Source of the DNA: Winogradskyella sp.
GTDB taxonomy: Bacteria; Bacteroidota; Bacteroidia; Flavobacteriales; Flavobacteriaceae
Length of the DNA stretch: 41,690 bases
Assembly (NCBI RefSeq): GCF_013213975.1
Contig: NZ_JABSST010000017.1
Span: forward strand, 1 to 41,690
Direction of reading: 5' to 3'
Below, piece by piece: positions 1 to 7,664 of this stretch (its first letter is position 1; each line of letters begins with the position of its first letter). The translations under genes were made by a program, and so were the position numbers. The notes beneath the pieces are model-generated. The model saw only the letters and a list, made by a program, of their open reading frames with translations. It did no database searches and was not told where the DNA came from.

Positions 1-559
1 TAAAAATAGCTTCGAACCAATTTGGCATTTTATCAATAGCTTCAGTATGAATCCAAAATTGATAGAGTAAGCTAATCGACATTTGAAGTAATATCATTGC
101 GGGATGAAAACCAAGTAACGGCAGCCACAACCAAAAAATGAAGGTGTAGAATCCTCCTGACCAAGTTTGTCTTAAAGCTGTACTCAGGTTATAATGCTGG
201 GATGAATGATGTACAACATGCGAAGCCCAAAAGATGCGACATTCATGAGAAATTCTATGAAACCAATAATACGAAAAATCATCAGCAAAAAATAACAAAA
301 CAAAAGACCACCAGGCAACAGGAATATCAAATACTTTCAAATTATTATAAACCCAAAAAAAGACTAAAAGTACCAAAGCCTTGCTGGCAAAACCTAGGAT
401 AACATTTCCTAAGCCCATGGCAATTGAAGACAACGCATCTTTAGGTTCGTAACCTTTTATGTGTTTTAATTGTGCTCGAGTTGTCACATATAATTCTAGC
501 AGCATTGCTAGGATAAAAAACGGAATAGCGTAGAGGATAATATTTGGGAAATCTGGCAT
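1..559 (-). CDS. Sterol desaturase / fatty acid hydroxylase family membrane protein (partial, 3' end cut by window)
   Basis: Reading the minus strand from the ATG at 559 gives an uninterrupted frame of 186 codons that runs off the left edge. The start region is hydrophobic (IILYAIPFFILAMLLEL), and further transmembrane segments follow. Around residues 100-125 lie the His clusters of the fatty-acid-hydroxylase superfamily: HRISHE (HxxxH) followed by HVVHHSS (HxxHH), which bind the di-iron centre. The family hydroxylates or desaturates lipids in the membrane; the substrate cannot be read from sequence. The C-terminal His cluster would lie outside the window. It is divergent from the DUF2490 gene, with about 95 bp between the two starts. 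Family call is strong; substrate unknown. Confidence 0.88.
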   Translation of the reverse strand, partial: MPDFPNIILYAIPFFILAMLLELYVTTRAQLKHIKGYEPKDALSSIAMGLGNVILGFASKALVLLVFFWVYNNLKVFDIPVAWWSFVLLFFADDFSYYWFHRISHECRIFWASHVVHHSSQHYNLSTALRQTWSGGFYTFIFWLWLPLLGFHPAMILLQMSISLLYQFWIHTEAIDKMPNWFEAIF

Positions 560-601
560 TTCTTTTTGCTAAAAATAAGATAAATTTTAAACAATTCTCG
601 C

Positions 602-628
602 TTTAAAATAGACTGTTCCGTATTTTTG
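602..628 (+). promoter_or_regulatory. Candidate Bacteroidota promoter for the DUF2490-menC unit
   Basis: A perfect TAnnTTTG -7 box (TATTTTTG) lies at 621-628. Only a poor -33 match (TTTA near 602) is present. The predicted transcript start, about 4-5 nt after the box, leaves roughly 23 nt before the ATG at 656. It also overlaps the alternative TTG start at 626, which argues against that start. Confidence 0.45.
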
Positions 629-655
629 AGCTTTCAAAACGTATTAAACACTATT

Positions 656-1345
656 ATGAAGTATACCTATTTAGTTTTTGTTTTAATCTTTAGTCTCAAT
701 TCTAGTTTTTCTCAAGTAGATGAATCACAGACTGGTGCCTGGTACATGTATTTTTATAATCTTCAGTTCAACGAAAGTCAATGGGGAATTCAAGGAGATT
801 TTCAATATCGTGACTGGCAAGGATTGGGTGACATGGAGCAATTACTTCTTAGATCAGGACTAACGTACTCACCAAAAAATGCTGGTGTAATGTTTACTTT
901 AGGGTATGGAAATATTACAACAGGACAGTTTGGTGAAAGTGATGACACCTCAGGAGAGAGCCGTATCTATCAAGAAGCACTGATTCCTCAAAAATTAGGG
1001 AATAGATTTTATGTAACACACCGATTCCGATACGAGCAACGATTTGTCGAAAACCAAGATTTTAGAACGCGCTATCGCTATAACTTATTCTTAAATGTGC
1101 CTTTAAATGCTAAAGAGCTTAGTCCCAAGGCTATTTATCTAGCTCTATATAATGAGCTATTTATAAATGGACAGACAGATATTGGTGATGGAAGAGAAGT
1201 TGAAATTTTTGATAGAAATAGAACGTATTTAGGTTTTGGATATGTACTGAACTCGAAAATAAGATTTCAATTTGGCTGGATGAACCAAAAGACCAATGCT
1301 TGGGGTAAGGGCCAATTACAATTTAGTATGCATCATAAAATTTAG
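656..1345 (+). CDS. DUF2490 family exported protein
   Basis: 229 residues. The ATG at 656 is chosen over an in-frame TTG at 626 because it begins directly with a signal peptide (MKYTYLVFVLIFSLNSSFS, cleavage before QVDES) and because a -7 promoter box overlaps the TTG. The mature part is rich in aromatic residues and alternating beta-strand patterns (GAWYMYFYNLQF, RFYVTHRFRYEQRF, YLALYNELF, FGWMNQK), as in DUF2490 proteins, which are predicted outer-membrane beta-barrels of unknown function. The stop is one base before the menC start, so the two genes are very likely co-transcribed. Nothing shows that it acts in menaquinone synthesis. Family call by motif pattern only. Confidence 0.8.
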   Translation: MKYTYLVFVLIFSLNSSFSQVDESQTGAWYMYFYNLQFNESQWGIQGDFQYRDWQGLGDMEQLLLRSGLTYSPKNAGVMFTLGYGNITTGQFGESDDTSGESRIYQEALIPQKLGNRFYVTHRFRYEQRFVENQDFRTRYRYNLFLNVPLNAKELSPKAIYLALYNELFINGQTDIGDGREVEIFDRNRTYLGFGYVLNSKIRFQFGWMNQKTNAWGKGQLQFSMHHKI

Positions 1346-1346
1346 T

Positions 1347-2384
1347 ATGCTTAAGGCTAAATACGTTAAATACATTCTCAATTTTAAACGTCCTAGTGGT
1401 ACCTCAAGAGGTGTCATGGCCACTAAAGAAACATGGTTTATTATCATTGAAGATTATGGTAAACAAGGCATTGGAGAATGTGGAATATTGAGAGGTTTAT
1501 CAATTGATGATTGCCCAGAGTATGAGGCTAAATTACAATGGACTTGTAGTAATATTCATTTAGGCTTAGAACATTTATTAAATGAATTAATAGAGTATCC
1601 GAGTATTCAGTTTGGTTTAGAAATGGCTTTCAAGTCTATTGAAAGTTCAAGTGAGTTTCTCTTGTTTCCTTCAACGTTTACAAAAGGTTTTGATCATATT
1701 CCCATAAATGGACTGGTTTGGATGGGTTCGGAAGCCTTTATGAGGCAACAAATATCTGAAAAAATCGAGGCTGGATTTACCTGTATTAAACTAAAAATTG
1801 GTGCCATAGATTTTAAAACTGAGTTAGCTATTTTAAAGTCTATTCGAAATGAGTTTTCAGTAGCTGATATTGAATTGCGTGTGGATGCTAACGGAGCCTT
1901 TTCTCCAAAAGAAGCTCTAGAGAAATTAAAACGTTTGTCTCACTACCAATTGCATTCTATAGAGCAACCTATTAAACCAAAACAGTTTGAAGACATGGCA
2001 TTCCTTTGTGAACAAGCACCATTTCCTGTTGCTTTAGACGAAGAATTAATAGGAGTCTTCACAAATGAAAACAAGCAAAATGTGTTAGATACAATTAAGC
2101 CGCAATACATTATTTTAAAACCTAGTTTAATAGGAGGATTTAAAGGAAGCCGAGAATGGATTTCGGCCGCAGAACACCGAAATATTAAATGGTGGGTGAC
2201 CAGTGCATTAGAAAGTAATATAGGGTTAAATGCCATTGCGCAATGGACGTTTACTTTAGAGAATAAATTACCTCAAGGTTTAGGAACAGGAAGTTTATTC
2301 ACCAACAATTTTGATTCGCCATTAACGGTAAAAAATGGTACTTTGCAATACGATTTAGAAAAAGATTGGAATTTTAATTTATAA
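1347..2384 (+). CDS. menC: o-Succinylbenzoate synthase (enolase superfamily)
   Basis: 345 residues from the ATG at 1347; an earlier in-frame ATG at 1296 lies inside the upstream gene and is rejected. MenC dehydrates SHCHC to o-succinylbenzoate in menaquinone synthesis. The enolase-superfamily active site is complete: KxK (K148, K150), metal ligands D180 (VDANGAF), E206 (SIEQP) and D231 (LDEE), and K258 (ILKPSLIGG). N-terminal capping domain about 1-100, TIM-barrel domain about 110-330. MenE follows two genes downstream, which supports OSBS over the related dipeptide epimerases and N-acylamino-acid racemases. The CAAX protease gene starts 2 bases after the stop. Confidence 0.93.
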   Translation: MLKAKYVKYILNFKRPSGTSRGVMATKETWFIIIEDYGKQGIGECGILRGLSIDDCPEYEAKLQWTCSNIHLGLEHLLNELIEYPSIQFGLEMAFKSIESSSEFLLFPSTFTKGFDHIPINGLVWMGSEAFMRQQISEKIEAGFTCIKLKIGAIDFKTELAILKSIRNEFSVADIELRVDANGAFSPKEALEKLKRLSHYQLHSIEQPIKPKQFEDMAFLCEQAPFPVALDEELIGVFTNENKQNVLDTIKPQYIILKPSLIGGFKGSREWISAAEHRNIKWWVTSALESNIGLNAIAQWTFTLENKLPQGLGTGSLFTNNFDSPLTVKNGTLQYDLEKDWNFNL

Positions 2385-2386
2385 TT

Positions 2387-3346
2387 ATGAATTATATACA
2401 ACAAGCATTTAAAGGACTTCATGAAGGTTGGCGGTATTTGATTGGCACATTTATTATAGTTGTGTTTGTGATACTTGGACAGTTACCATTTACTGCTGCA
2501 GTTTTTATTGAAGCTCAAAATCAAGGTTTAAACTTGTTTGAACTTAATGAGAATAATATGATGACTTTATTGGAGTCTAATCTCAATTTGTTTTTAATGC
2601 TGTTGTCCTTCGCTATAGGCCTTTTAGGAATTCTTATAGTCAATAAATGGTTGCATAAAATGACCCTAACCCAATTAACAACTGCTAGAAAGAAGATTGA
2701 TTGGAAACGCTTTTGGACCATATTTTTTGCTTGGGGTATTTTATCATCTGGTCTAGTACTGATAGACTATTTTATGTCTCCTGAGAATTATGAATGGAAT
2801 TTTAATCTCAGTAAGTTTTTAATTCTGGCCGTTGTGGCCATTTTAATGGTGCCGTTACAAACCAGTTGCGAAGAGTATTTATTTAGAGGATATTTGATGC
2901 AAGGGATTGGTGTTGCTGTCAAAAATAGATGGTTTCCCTTATTGATAACTTCTGTAGTCTTTGGGATGCTTCATATTGCCAATCCTGAGGTAGAAAAATT
3001 AGGTTATGTAATCATGATCTACTACATCGGTACTGGTTTATTTTTAGGCATTATGACCTTGATGGATGAAGGGTTAGAACTAGCCCTCGGATTCCATGCA
3101 GCTAACAATTTATTTACGGCACTTTTAGTTACTGCAGATTGGACGGCATTTCAAACGCACTCTATTTTAAAGGATACGTCAGATCCGTCAGACGCGGCAC
3201 TTGTAGATATAGCCATTCCTGTTTTTGTGATGTTTCCAATAATTTTATTCATTCTTTCGAGAGTTTACGGTTGGAACAATTGGAAAGAACGTTTATTTGG
3301 ACGTGTTACAGAGCCTCCAAAAGAGGATTATAAAATTATAGAGTAA
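2387..3346 (+). CDS. CPBP (CAAX/bacteriocin-processing type) intramembrane metalloprotease
   Basis: 319 residues, with about seven or eight hydrophobic segments. The core (about 145-245) carries the ABI/CPBP motifs: EExxxR (E162, E163, R167 in CEEYLFRGYL), FGMLH (F192, H196) and a third His motif (GFHAANN, H237). Eukaryotic relatives (Rce1) cleave prenylated CAAX proteins; bacterial members act in bacteriocin self-immunity, signalling or membrane-protein processing, and this one's substrate is unknown. It lies between menC and menE, with 2 bp before and 10 bp after, so it is almost certainly in the same transcript. All catalytic residues are present. The hydrophilic tail (VTEPPKEDYKIIE) is probably cytosolic. 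Confidence 0.9.
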   Translation: MNYIQQAFKGLHEGWRYLIGTFIIVVFVILGQLPFTAAVFIEAQNQGLNLFELNENNMMTLLESNLNLFLMLLSFAIGLLGILIVNKWLHKMTLTQLTTARKKIDWKRFWTIFFAWGILSSGLVLIDYFMSPENYEWNFNLSKFLILAVVAILMVPLQTSCEEYLFRGYLMQGIGVAVKNRWFPLLITSVVFGMLHIANPEVEKLGYVIMIYYIGTGLFLGIMTLMDEGLELALGFHAANNLFTALLVTADWTAFQTHSILKDTSDPSDAALVDIAIPVFVMFPIILFILSRVYGWNNWKERLFGRVTEPPKEDYKIIE

Positions 3347-3356
3347 ATCAAGGATA

Positions 3357-4442
3357 ATGAAAGCACCCAAATTTAATAAAGTCCATAATAGATTTAAGCT
3401 TAACGGTTTACATTTTAATCATTCCGATTTAAAGGAGGTTGCTTATAGCCTAATAAAAGAAGGTGTGGCGTTTGAAAAGGCTACAGGGAATTTTTTAATT
3501 GACTGGCTCAACGATAAGGACTATTTATTGGTTAATACCTCAGGTTCTACAGGAAAACCAAAAACCATCAAACTACAAAAGCAAGCCATGGTCAATTCTG
3601 CTTTGGCTACAGGAGATTTTTTTGGTTTGCAACCTGGTGATAAAGCCATGAATTGTTTGCCTAGTCATTATATTGCAGGTAAAATGATGTTGGTCCGTGC
3701 TATGATCTTAGGACTTGAAATTGATTGTGTAGAACCAAGTTCTCATCCTATTTTTGATTACGAAAAACACTATGATTTTTGTGCAATGATTCCTTTACAA
3801 TTAAAGCACACTATTAAATACACTTATAATATCAAGACAATTATTGTAGGCGGATCTAAGGTTACACAACCGATTGTACAGCTTATAAAAGGTAGCGATT
3901 CTCGTATTTTTGAAACTTATGGTATGACCGAAACTGTAACACATGTTGCTGTAAGACAGCTAGAGTCTAAAGTTTTAAAAGGCGAGACTTATTTTAATGC
4001 GTTACCAAATGTAACTTTTAAACAAGATGAGCGTCACTGCTTAATTGTTAATGCTACAAAGCTCGTTAATGAACCTTTAGTTACTAATGATGTGGTGGAT
4101 TTAAAATCTGAATCTAGTTTTCAATTGCTAGGTCGCTTTGACCATGTTATTAATTCTGGTGGTGTAAAACTATTTCCTGAGCAAATAGAGGATAAATTAC
4201 AACCGGTAATTGATGATCGTTTTATTGTGGCAGGTCAAGATGATGAGGATTTAGGTGAACGCCTAGTTCTCATTATAGAAAATCCTAGGGATTCTGCTGA
4301 GAGTATTTCTAATAGAATTAAACGCGTAAAAGGCCTTACAAAGTTTGAAGTTCCAAAACATATCTATGCTGTAGATAAGTTTGTAGAAACAGTGAATGGT
4401 AAAATACAGCGCCAAAAAACATTAGACTTGGTCACCAGATAA
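3357..4442 (+). CDS. menE: o-Succinylbenzoate-CoA ligase (short flavobacterial form)
   Basis: 361 residues, an adenylate-forming enzyme that activates o-succinylbenzoate to its CoA thioester in menaquinone synthesis. Motifs: the P-loop-like TSGSTGKPK (61-69), the A5 motif FETYGMTET near 185, GRFDHVINSGG near 258, and a C-terminal catalytic Lys in VNGKIQRQ near 351. It is about 100 residues shorter than the E. coli enzyme because the N-terminal lobe is reduced, a form I know from flavobacteria. Proximity to menC supports the substrate. No menB, menD or menF lies in the window. Confidence 0.92.
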   Translation: MKAPKFNKVHNRFKLNGLHFNHSDLKEVAYSLIKEGVAFEKATGNFLIDWLNDKDYLLVNTSGSTGKPKTIKLQKQAMVNSALATGDFFGLQPGDKAMNCLPSHYIAGKMMLVRAMILGLEIDCVEPSSHPIFDYEKHYDFCAMIPLQLKHTIKYTYNIKTIIVGGSKVTQPIVQLIKGSDSRIFETYGMTETVTHVAVRQLESKVLKGETYFNALPNVTFKQDERHCLIVNATKLVNEPLVTNDVVDLKSESSFQLLGRFDHVINSGGVKLFPEQIEDKLQPVIDDRFIVAGQDDEDLGERLVLIIENPRDSAESISNRIKRVKGLTKFEVPKHIYAVDKFVETVNGKIQRQKTLDLVTR

Positions 4443-4534
4443 CGTAAACTCACTCAAAGACTTACTTCACTCATTCTGAGTTTAAATTTCAAGGAACTGC
4501 ATCTAGTTTTATATCAACTTTAAATGTAGATCCA

Positions 4535-5158
4535 ATGAAAACACGTATCACAATTTTAATAACTGCACTCTTCTTTATTGTTATGGAAGCTCAAGAGAAG
4601 CATATAGAGACGAAGTCTGTTTCTATAGAAAACTTCATCAATTTTATTATTGAGGAGTATCCTACGGTAACAGATTCTATTCCTGTTAGAAATATCACAT
4701 TCCTTATACAATCACACGGTGACAGTTTTAATATTGAGGATAAGGTTGTACTTAAGCAAGCTTTTAAGCTACTTACGTCAAGGTTGACCGCTCAAGACAC
4801 AATCAGTGTTATTTCATATGATAAAATTAATGGTCAAATTCTAAACTGGACTGATGGTATACAAAGCAAGAAGCTTATGTATGCCATTGAAAATCCAAAA
4901 TCGAGCATAAAGTTTTTGGAAACTGATGGAATAGAATTAGCCTATAAAAATGCTAAGGAAAAGTTTACTGCATCATCTGAAAATTCAGTTGTAATGATAC
5001 GAATTCCAAAGCCAAAAGTTGACGTTCAACTGCGACAAAAAGAATCTGTTGTCGTAGAGAATAAAGCTGAGGCTAAGCCAGAAAAAGGACGCAATAGTGC
5101 TGTAGTACTGACAGCAATAGCCTTATTACCTGAGATTATTAAAGTTATTAAAGATTGA
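4535..5158 (+). CDS. Secreted protein with degenerate von Willebrand factor A-like domain
   Basis: 207 residues with signal peptide MKTRITILITALFFIVMEA, cleaved before QEK. Residues 40-150 follow the order of a VWA fold: a first strand (NITFLIQSHGDSF), an amphipathic helix (LKQAFKLLTSRL), then DTISVISYDKINGQIL, which resembles the DxVSIVTYDG strand of VWA proteins, and a later GIELAYKNAKEKF helix. The metal site is not canonical: DxSxS is replaced by QSHGD. A variable charged linker leads to a C-terminal hydrophobic stretch (SAVVLTAIALLPEIIKVI). It is 92 bp after menE and may be transcribed separately. A bidirectional terminator follows. The VWA assignment is tentative. Confidence 0.6.
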   Translation: MKTRITILITALFFIVMEAQEKHIETKSVSIENFINFIIEEYPTVTDSIPVRNITFLIQSHGDSFNIEDKVVLKQAFKLLTSRLTAQDTISVISYDKINGQILNWTDGIQSKKLMYAIENPKSSIKFLETDGIELAYKNAKEKFTASSENSVVMIRIPKPKVDVQLRQKESVVVENKAEAKPEKGRNSAVVLTAIALLPEIIKVIKD

Positions 5159-5162
5159 CAAA

Positions 5163-5190
5163 AAAACCCAATGCGTTTGCATTGGGTTTT
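5163..5190. terminator. Bidirectional rho-independent terminator
   Basis: A perfect 12-bp stem (5163-5174 with 5179-5190) and a GTTT loop. The stem ends in four A on the left and four T on the right, so it can serve the plus-strand VWA-like gene and the converging minus-strand OmpA gene. Confidence 0.9.
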
Positions 5191-5211
5191 ACTTATTCAA
5201 AGAATCTATTT

Positions 5212-6069
5212 TTAATTTCCTTCAGAAAGATTTTTCATTTCTTCTTCTATCATTTCATAAAACTCATCAATCTTTGGTAACACAATAATGCGGGTACGTC
5301 TATTTTTCGCTCTGTTCTCAGCAGTGTCATTTGCCACTAATGGCACGTGATAACTACGACCAGCAGCAATGAGCTTTGCAGGATTAACTTTTAATTCTTC
5401 CAAAACTCTAACAACTGCAGTAGCACGTTTAACACTTAAATCCCAATTATCTAATAATGGTGGTTTACTGTAAGATACATTATCAGTATGAGATTCTACC
5501 ATGGCTTCAAAATTTGGCTTGCCGTTAATCACAGTAGCAACTTTTCCTAAAACTTCCTTAGCTTTATCAGTTACGTTATAGCTACCACTTTTAAATAGCA
5601 GTTTATCAGCTATGGAAATAAACACAACACCTTTTTCTACATTAACATTAATATCCGGATCATCAATTCCAACTTCCTTTTTTAAACTAGAAACCAACGC
5701 TAAAGTTACACTGTCTTTTTTATTTAATGCGTCCTGCAATCTTGAGATTTTTAGATCTTTCTCTTTTAAACTTTCTAAAGATTTCTCAAGGTTTTCAGCA
5801 CCTTTTTGGGTTAAGGTGGTTAGATTTCCTTTAGTATCAATTAAATCTTGATTGGCCTTTCTTAAATCTGCCAATTGGTCTTTCATTGTTTCAACTCTAG
5901 CATTCGCTGCGGCTTCATCGGATAAACATTTGTTTAGTTTGACAGTTGCACTATTCAGTAAGTCCTGTGTTTCTTGTTGTTTGGCCTCAAGGGCTAAATA
6001 ATCTTTTTTAGATACACATGAGGCTAACAGAAGCATAAAACAAACGCCGACTGACATTAATTTCTTCAT
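5212..6069 (-). CDS. OmpA-family peptidoglycan-binding lipoprotein
   Basis: 285 residues. The signal peptide ends in lipobox LLASC, with lipidated Cys18. Residues 25-130 form a predicted coiled coil (heptads around LKDKDLKISRLQDALNKKDS). Residues about 135-270 form an OmpA-like domain: FKSGSYNVTDKAKEVL, SHTDN (meso-DAP binding region), WDLSVKRATAVVRVL, AAGRSYHVPL and NRAKNRRTRI. Such proteins tether the outer membrane to the cell wall. Monocistronic between a terminator downstream and about 100 bp of non-coding DNA upstream, which holds a -7 box (next entry). Confidence 0.92.
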   Translation of the reverse strand: MKKLMSVGVCFMLLLASCVSKKDYLALEAKQQETQDLLNSATVKLNKCLSDEAAANARVETMKDQLADLRKANQDLIDTKGNLTTLTQKGAENLEKSLESLKEKDLKISRLQDALNKKDSVTLALVSSLKKEVGIDDPDINVNVEKGVVFISIADKLLFKSGSYNVTDKAKEVLGKVATVINGKPNFEAMVESHTDNVSYSKPPLLDNWDLSVKRATAVVRVLEELKVNPAKLIAAGRSYHVPLVANDTAENRAKNRRTRIIVLPKIDEFYEMIEEEMKNLSEGN

Positions 6070-6106
6070 AATTAGTTCAATTTTATAAATATAAATTATT
6101 ACTTAT

Positions 6107-6114
6107 CAAAAGTA
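6107..6114 (-). promoter_or_regulatory. Candidate -7 promoter box for the OmpA-family gene
   Basis: CAAAAGTA on the plus strand reads TACTTTTG on the minus strand, a perfect TAnnTTTG match about 38 bp upstream of the ATG at 6069. I see no TTG/TTTG at the expected -33 distance, so support is partial. Confidence 0.4.
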
Positions 6115-6173
6115 GAGAAAAGAAAAATTGACATGACATTCATTAACAAAACTTTTAACAGTTTTATAAACAA

Positions 6174-7166
6174 TTACACATATTTCTTGTTTCTAATAAA
6201 ATAAGACCAGACAATAGACTTGGTTTGATAGTAGTTGCTACGTTTTTTCTGAGATTTGCGCGCCTTAAGTATGGATCTTAATTTGGTGTAAAAAGAAGCG
6301 TGTGCCTTTAGAATAGCAAAAAAATGTTGCGGCTTAAGTTGCAATAAGAATCGTATTCCAGCAATTCCATCTAAGGTCATTCGCACTAAAGTAATGGTGA
6401 ATACATTTTTGTCTGCATTTTTGACTAGAGTACATAAACTGTTCCTAAAATTAAGATAGGTTTTACGCGGGTTGGTATTGCTTAATGTAGCACCCCCAAC
6501 GTGGTAAACCGTCGATAATCCAATATATCTTACCTTATGGTCGTCATTAAATGCTCTCCAGCATAAATCGATTTCTTCCATGTGGGCAAAAAATAATTCA
6601 TCGAAACCATGTAAATGCTTAAAAACGACATTTCTAATAAAAAAACAAGCTCCAGAGGCCCAAAACACATCTATCTTATCGTTATATTGACCTTTATCTT
6701 CTTCAATGGTATTAAAGACACGTCCTCGACAATAAGGATAGCCATACTTATCAATAAACCCACCGCCTGCGCCAGCATATTCAAATAGTCTTTTAGATGT
6801 ATAATTTAAAATTTTAGGTTGAATAATTGCCGTATCTTCATTAGTGTTGAATTCTTGTAAGATGGGCTCAAGCCAATTATTAGTAACTTCAATATCACTA
6901 TTAAGTAGACAAAGTAAAGCCTCATTAACTTGTGATAACGCGTCATTATAACCTTTGGCATAGCCACCATTAACGTCATTTTTTATAATTCTAACAGAAG
7001 GAAATTTATCGGAAACAAAATTGATGGAATCGTCAGTCGATGCGTTATCTGCAAGGTAGATTGCAGCATCACCAGAATGTTCTAGTAAAGGCGGTAAAAA
7101 CTTTTGAAGTAAAGCCTTACCATTCCAGTTTAATATAACAACAGCTATGTCTTTTTGTTTGTACAT
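6174..7166 (-). CDS. Glycosyltransferase family 2, rhamnosyltransferase-like
   Basis: 330 residues. GT-A fold with IAVVILNWNG (residues 8-17), LADNASTDDS and LLNSDIEV (DxD-type nucleotide-sugar/metal site, near residue 90), then EIDLCWR (catalytic base region, near residue 193). This order is typical of cell-wall and O-antigen rhamnosyl-type GT2 enzymes. The C-terminal quarter is basic and hydrophobic (ILKARKSQKKRSNYY), suggesting membrane association. Donor and acceptor cannot be deduced. One base separates it from the upstream HsdR-N gene, so the two share a transcript. Confidence 0.9.
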   Translation of the reverse strand: MYKQKDIAVVILNWNGKALLQKFLPPLLEHSGDAAIYLADNASTDDSINFVSDKFPSVRIIKNDVNGGYAKGYNDALSQVNEALLCLLNSDIEVTNNWLEPILQEFNTNEDTAIIQPKILNYTSKRLFEYAGAGGGFIDKYGYPYCRGRVFNTIEEDKGQYNDKIDVFWASGACFFIRNVVFKHLHGFDELFFAHMEEIDLCWRAFNDDHKVRYIGLSTVYHVGGATLSNTNPRKTYLNFRNSLCTLVKNADKNVFTITLVRMTLDGIAGIRFLLQLKPQHFFAILKAHASFYTKLRSILKARKSQKKRSNYYQTKSIVWSYFIRNKKYV

Positions 7167-7167
7167 G

Positions 7168-7617
7168 TTACACTCGCGAATATTCTGGTATATCTTTTAG
7201 AAATGCATAGCGTTCCTCTTGCATATTCATTTGGCAATAATAGTGATTTATCCCATTAGTTACCATTAAATAGTTGGCATCTAGGGTTAAATTATAGCGT
7301 GCAATTTGATCAAATGTATGTTGATTAATTTCAACGTTATAAGATTTGCATTCTACAATAAGGTGAATACTGCCATCTGAATTAAAAATCACGATATCGT
7401 AACGTTTTTTTAGGCCATTTATAGTTATTCCCTTCTCCACATTTATTAAAGATAATGGAAACTTTTTTACGTTGATAAGGTAGTGTATACAATGTTGGCG
7501 CACCCATTCTTCAGGTTGAAGTATGATGAATTTTTTCCGAATTACATCAAAAATAGAAATTTTATTTTCTGTACTTTTGAAACGGTATTCAAACTTTGGA
7601 AAGTTGAGTTCTTGCAC
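7168..7617 (-). CDS. Stand-alone type I restriction HsdR N-terminal domain protein (PD-(D/E)xK-like)
   Basis: 149 residues. The whole protein is one HSDR_N domain. A PD-(D/E)xK-like core is visible: YDIVIFNSDGSIHLIVECKSYN, whose ECK and preceding Asp (R-Y-D) match the catalytic arrangement. No helicase or translocase domain follows, and there is no hsdM or hsdS nearby, so this is not a restriction enzyme in the usual sense. The start is GTG at 7617: no ATG occurs in the first hundred codons, and MQELNFPKF with EEWVRQHCIHYL fits the start of flavobacterial homologues as I know them. The start sits about 5 bp after a strong promoter's -7 box, so the mRNA may be leaderless. Biological role unknown. 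Confidence 0.85.
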   Translation of the reverse strand: MQELNFPKFEYRFKSTENKISIFDVIRKKFIILQPEEWVRQHCIHYLINVKKFPLSLINVEKGITINGLKKRYDIVIFNSDGSIHLIVECKSYNVEINQHTFDQIARYNLTLDANYLMVTNGINHYYCQMNMQEERYAFLKDIPEYSRV

Positions 7618-7621
7618 TACA

Positions 7622-7652
7622 CAAAATTAATACATAATGCCATTCGCGCAAA
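7622..7652 (-). promoter_or_regulatory. Consensus Bacteroidota promoter in the HsdR-N / holA divergent gap
   Basis: On the minus strand this reads TTTG (7652-7649), 19 nt spacer, TAATTTTG (7629-7622), an exact match to the Bacteroidota housekeeping consensus. The predicted transcription start, about 4-5 nt beyond the -7 box, coincides with the GTG start codon at 7617. Confidence 0.75.
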
Positions 7653-7664
7653 CTATTTAAGAGA

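Noticed and set aside
202-402. 66-residue plus-strand frame
   Set aside because: It is antisense to the sterol-desaturase gene, whose His motifs are conserved on the minus strand; low complexity Lys/Gln-rich composition.
626-655. TTG-initiated extension of the DUF2490 protein
   Set aside because: It overlaps the -7 promoter box and would place ten residues before a clear signal peptide.
1296-1346. Upstream ATG for menC
   Set aside because: It lies inside the DUF2490 coding sequence; the ATG at 1347 follows the stop by one base and matches usual MenC length.
4446-4483. Possible terminator after menE (AAACTCA ... TGAGTTT)
   Set aside because: Seven-bp stem around a loop of over 20 bases and no T run; too weak to call.
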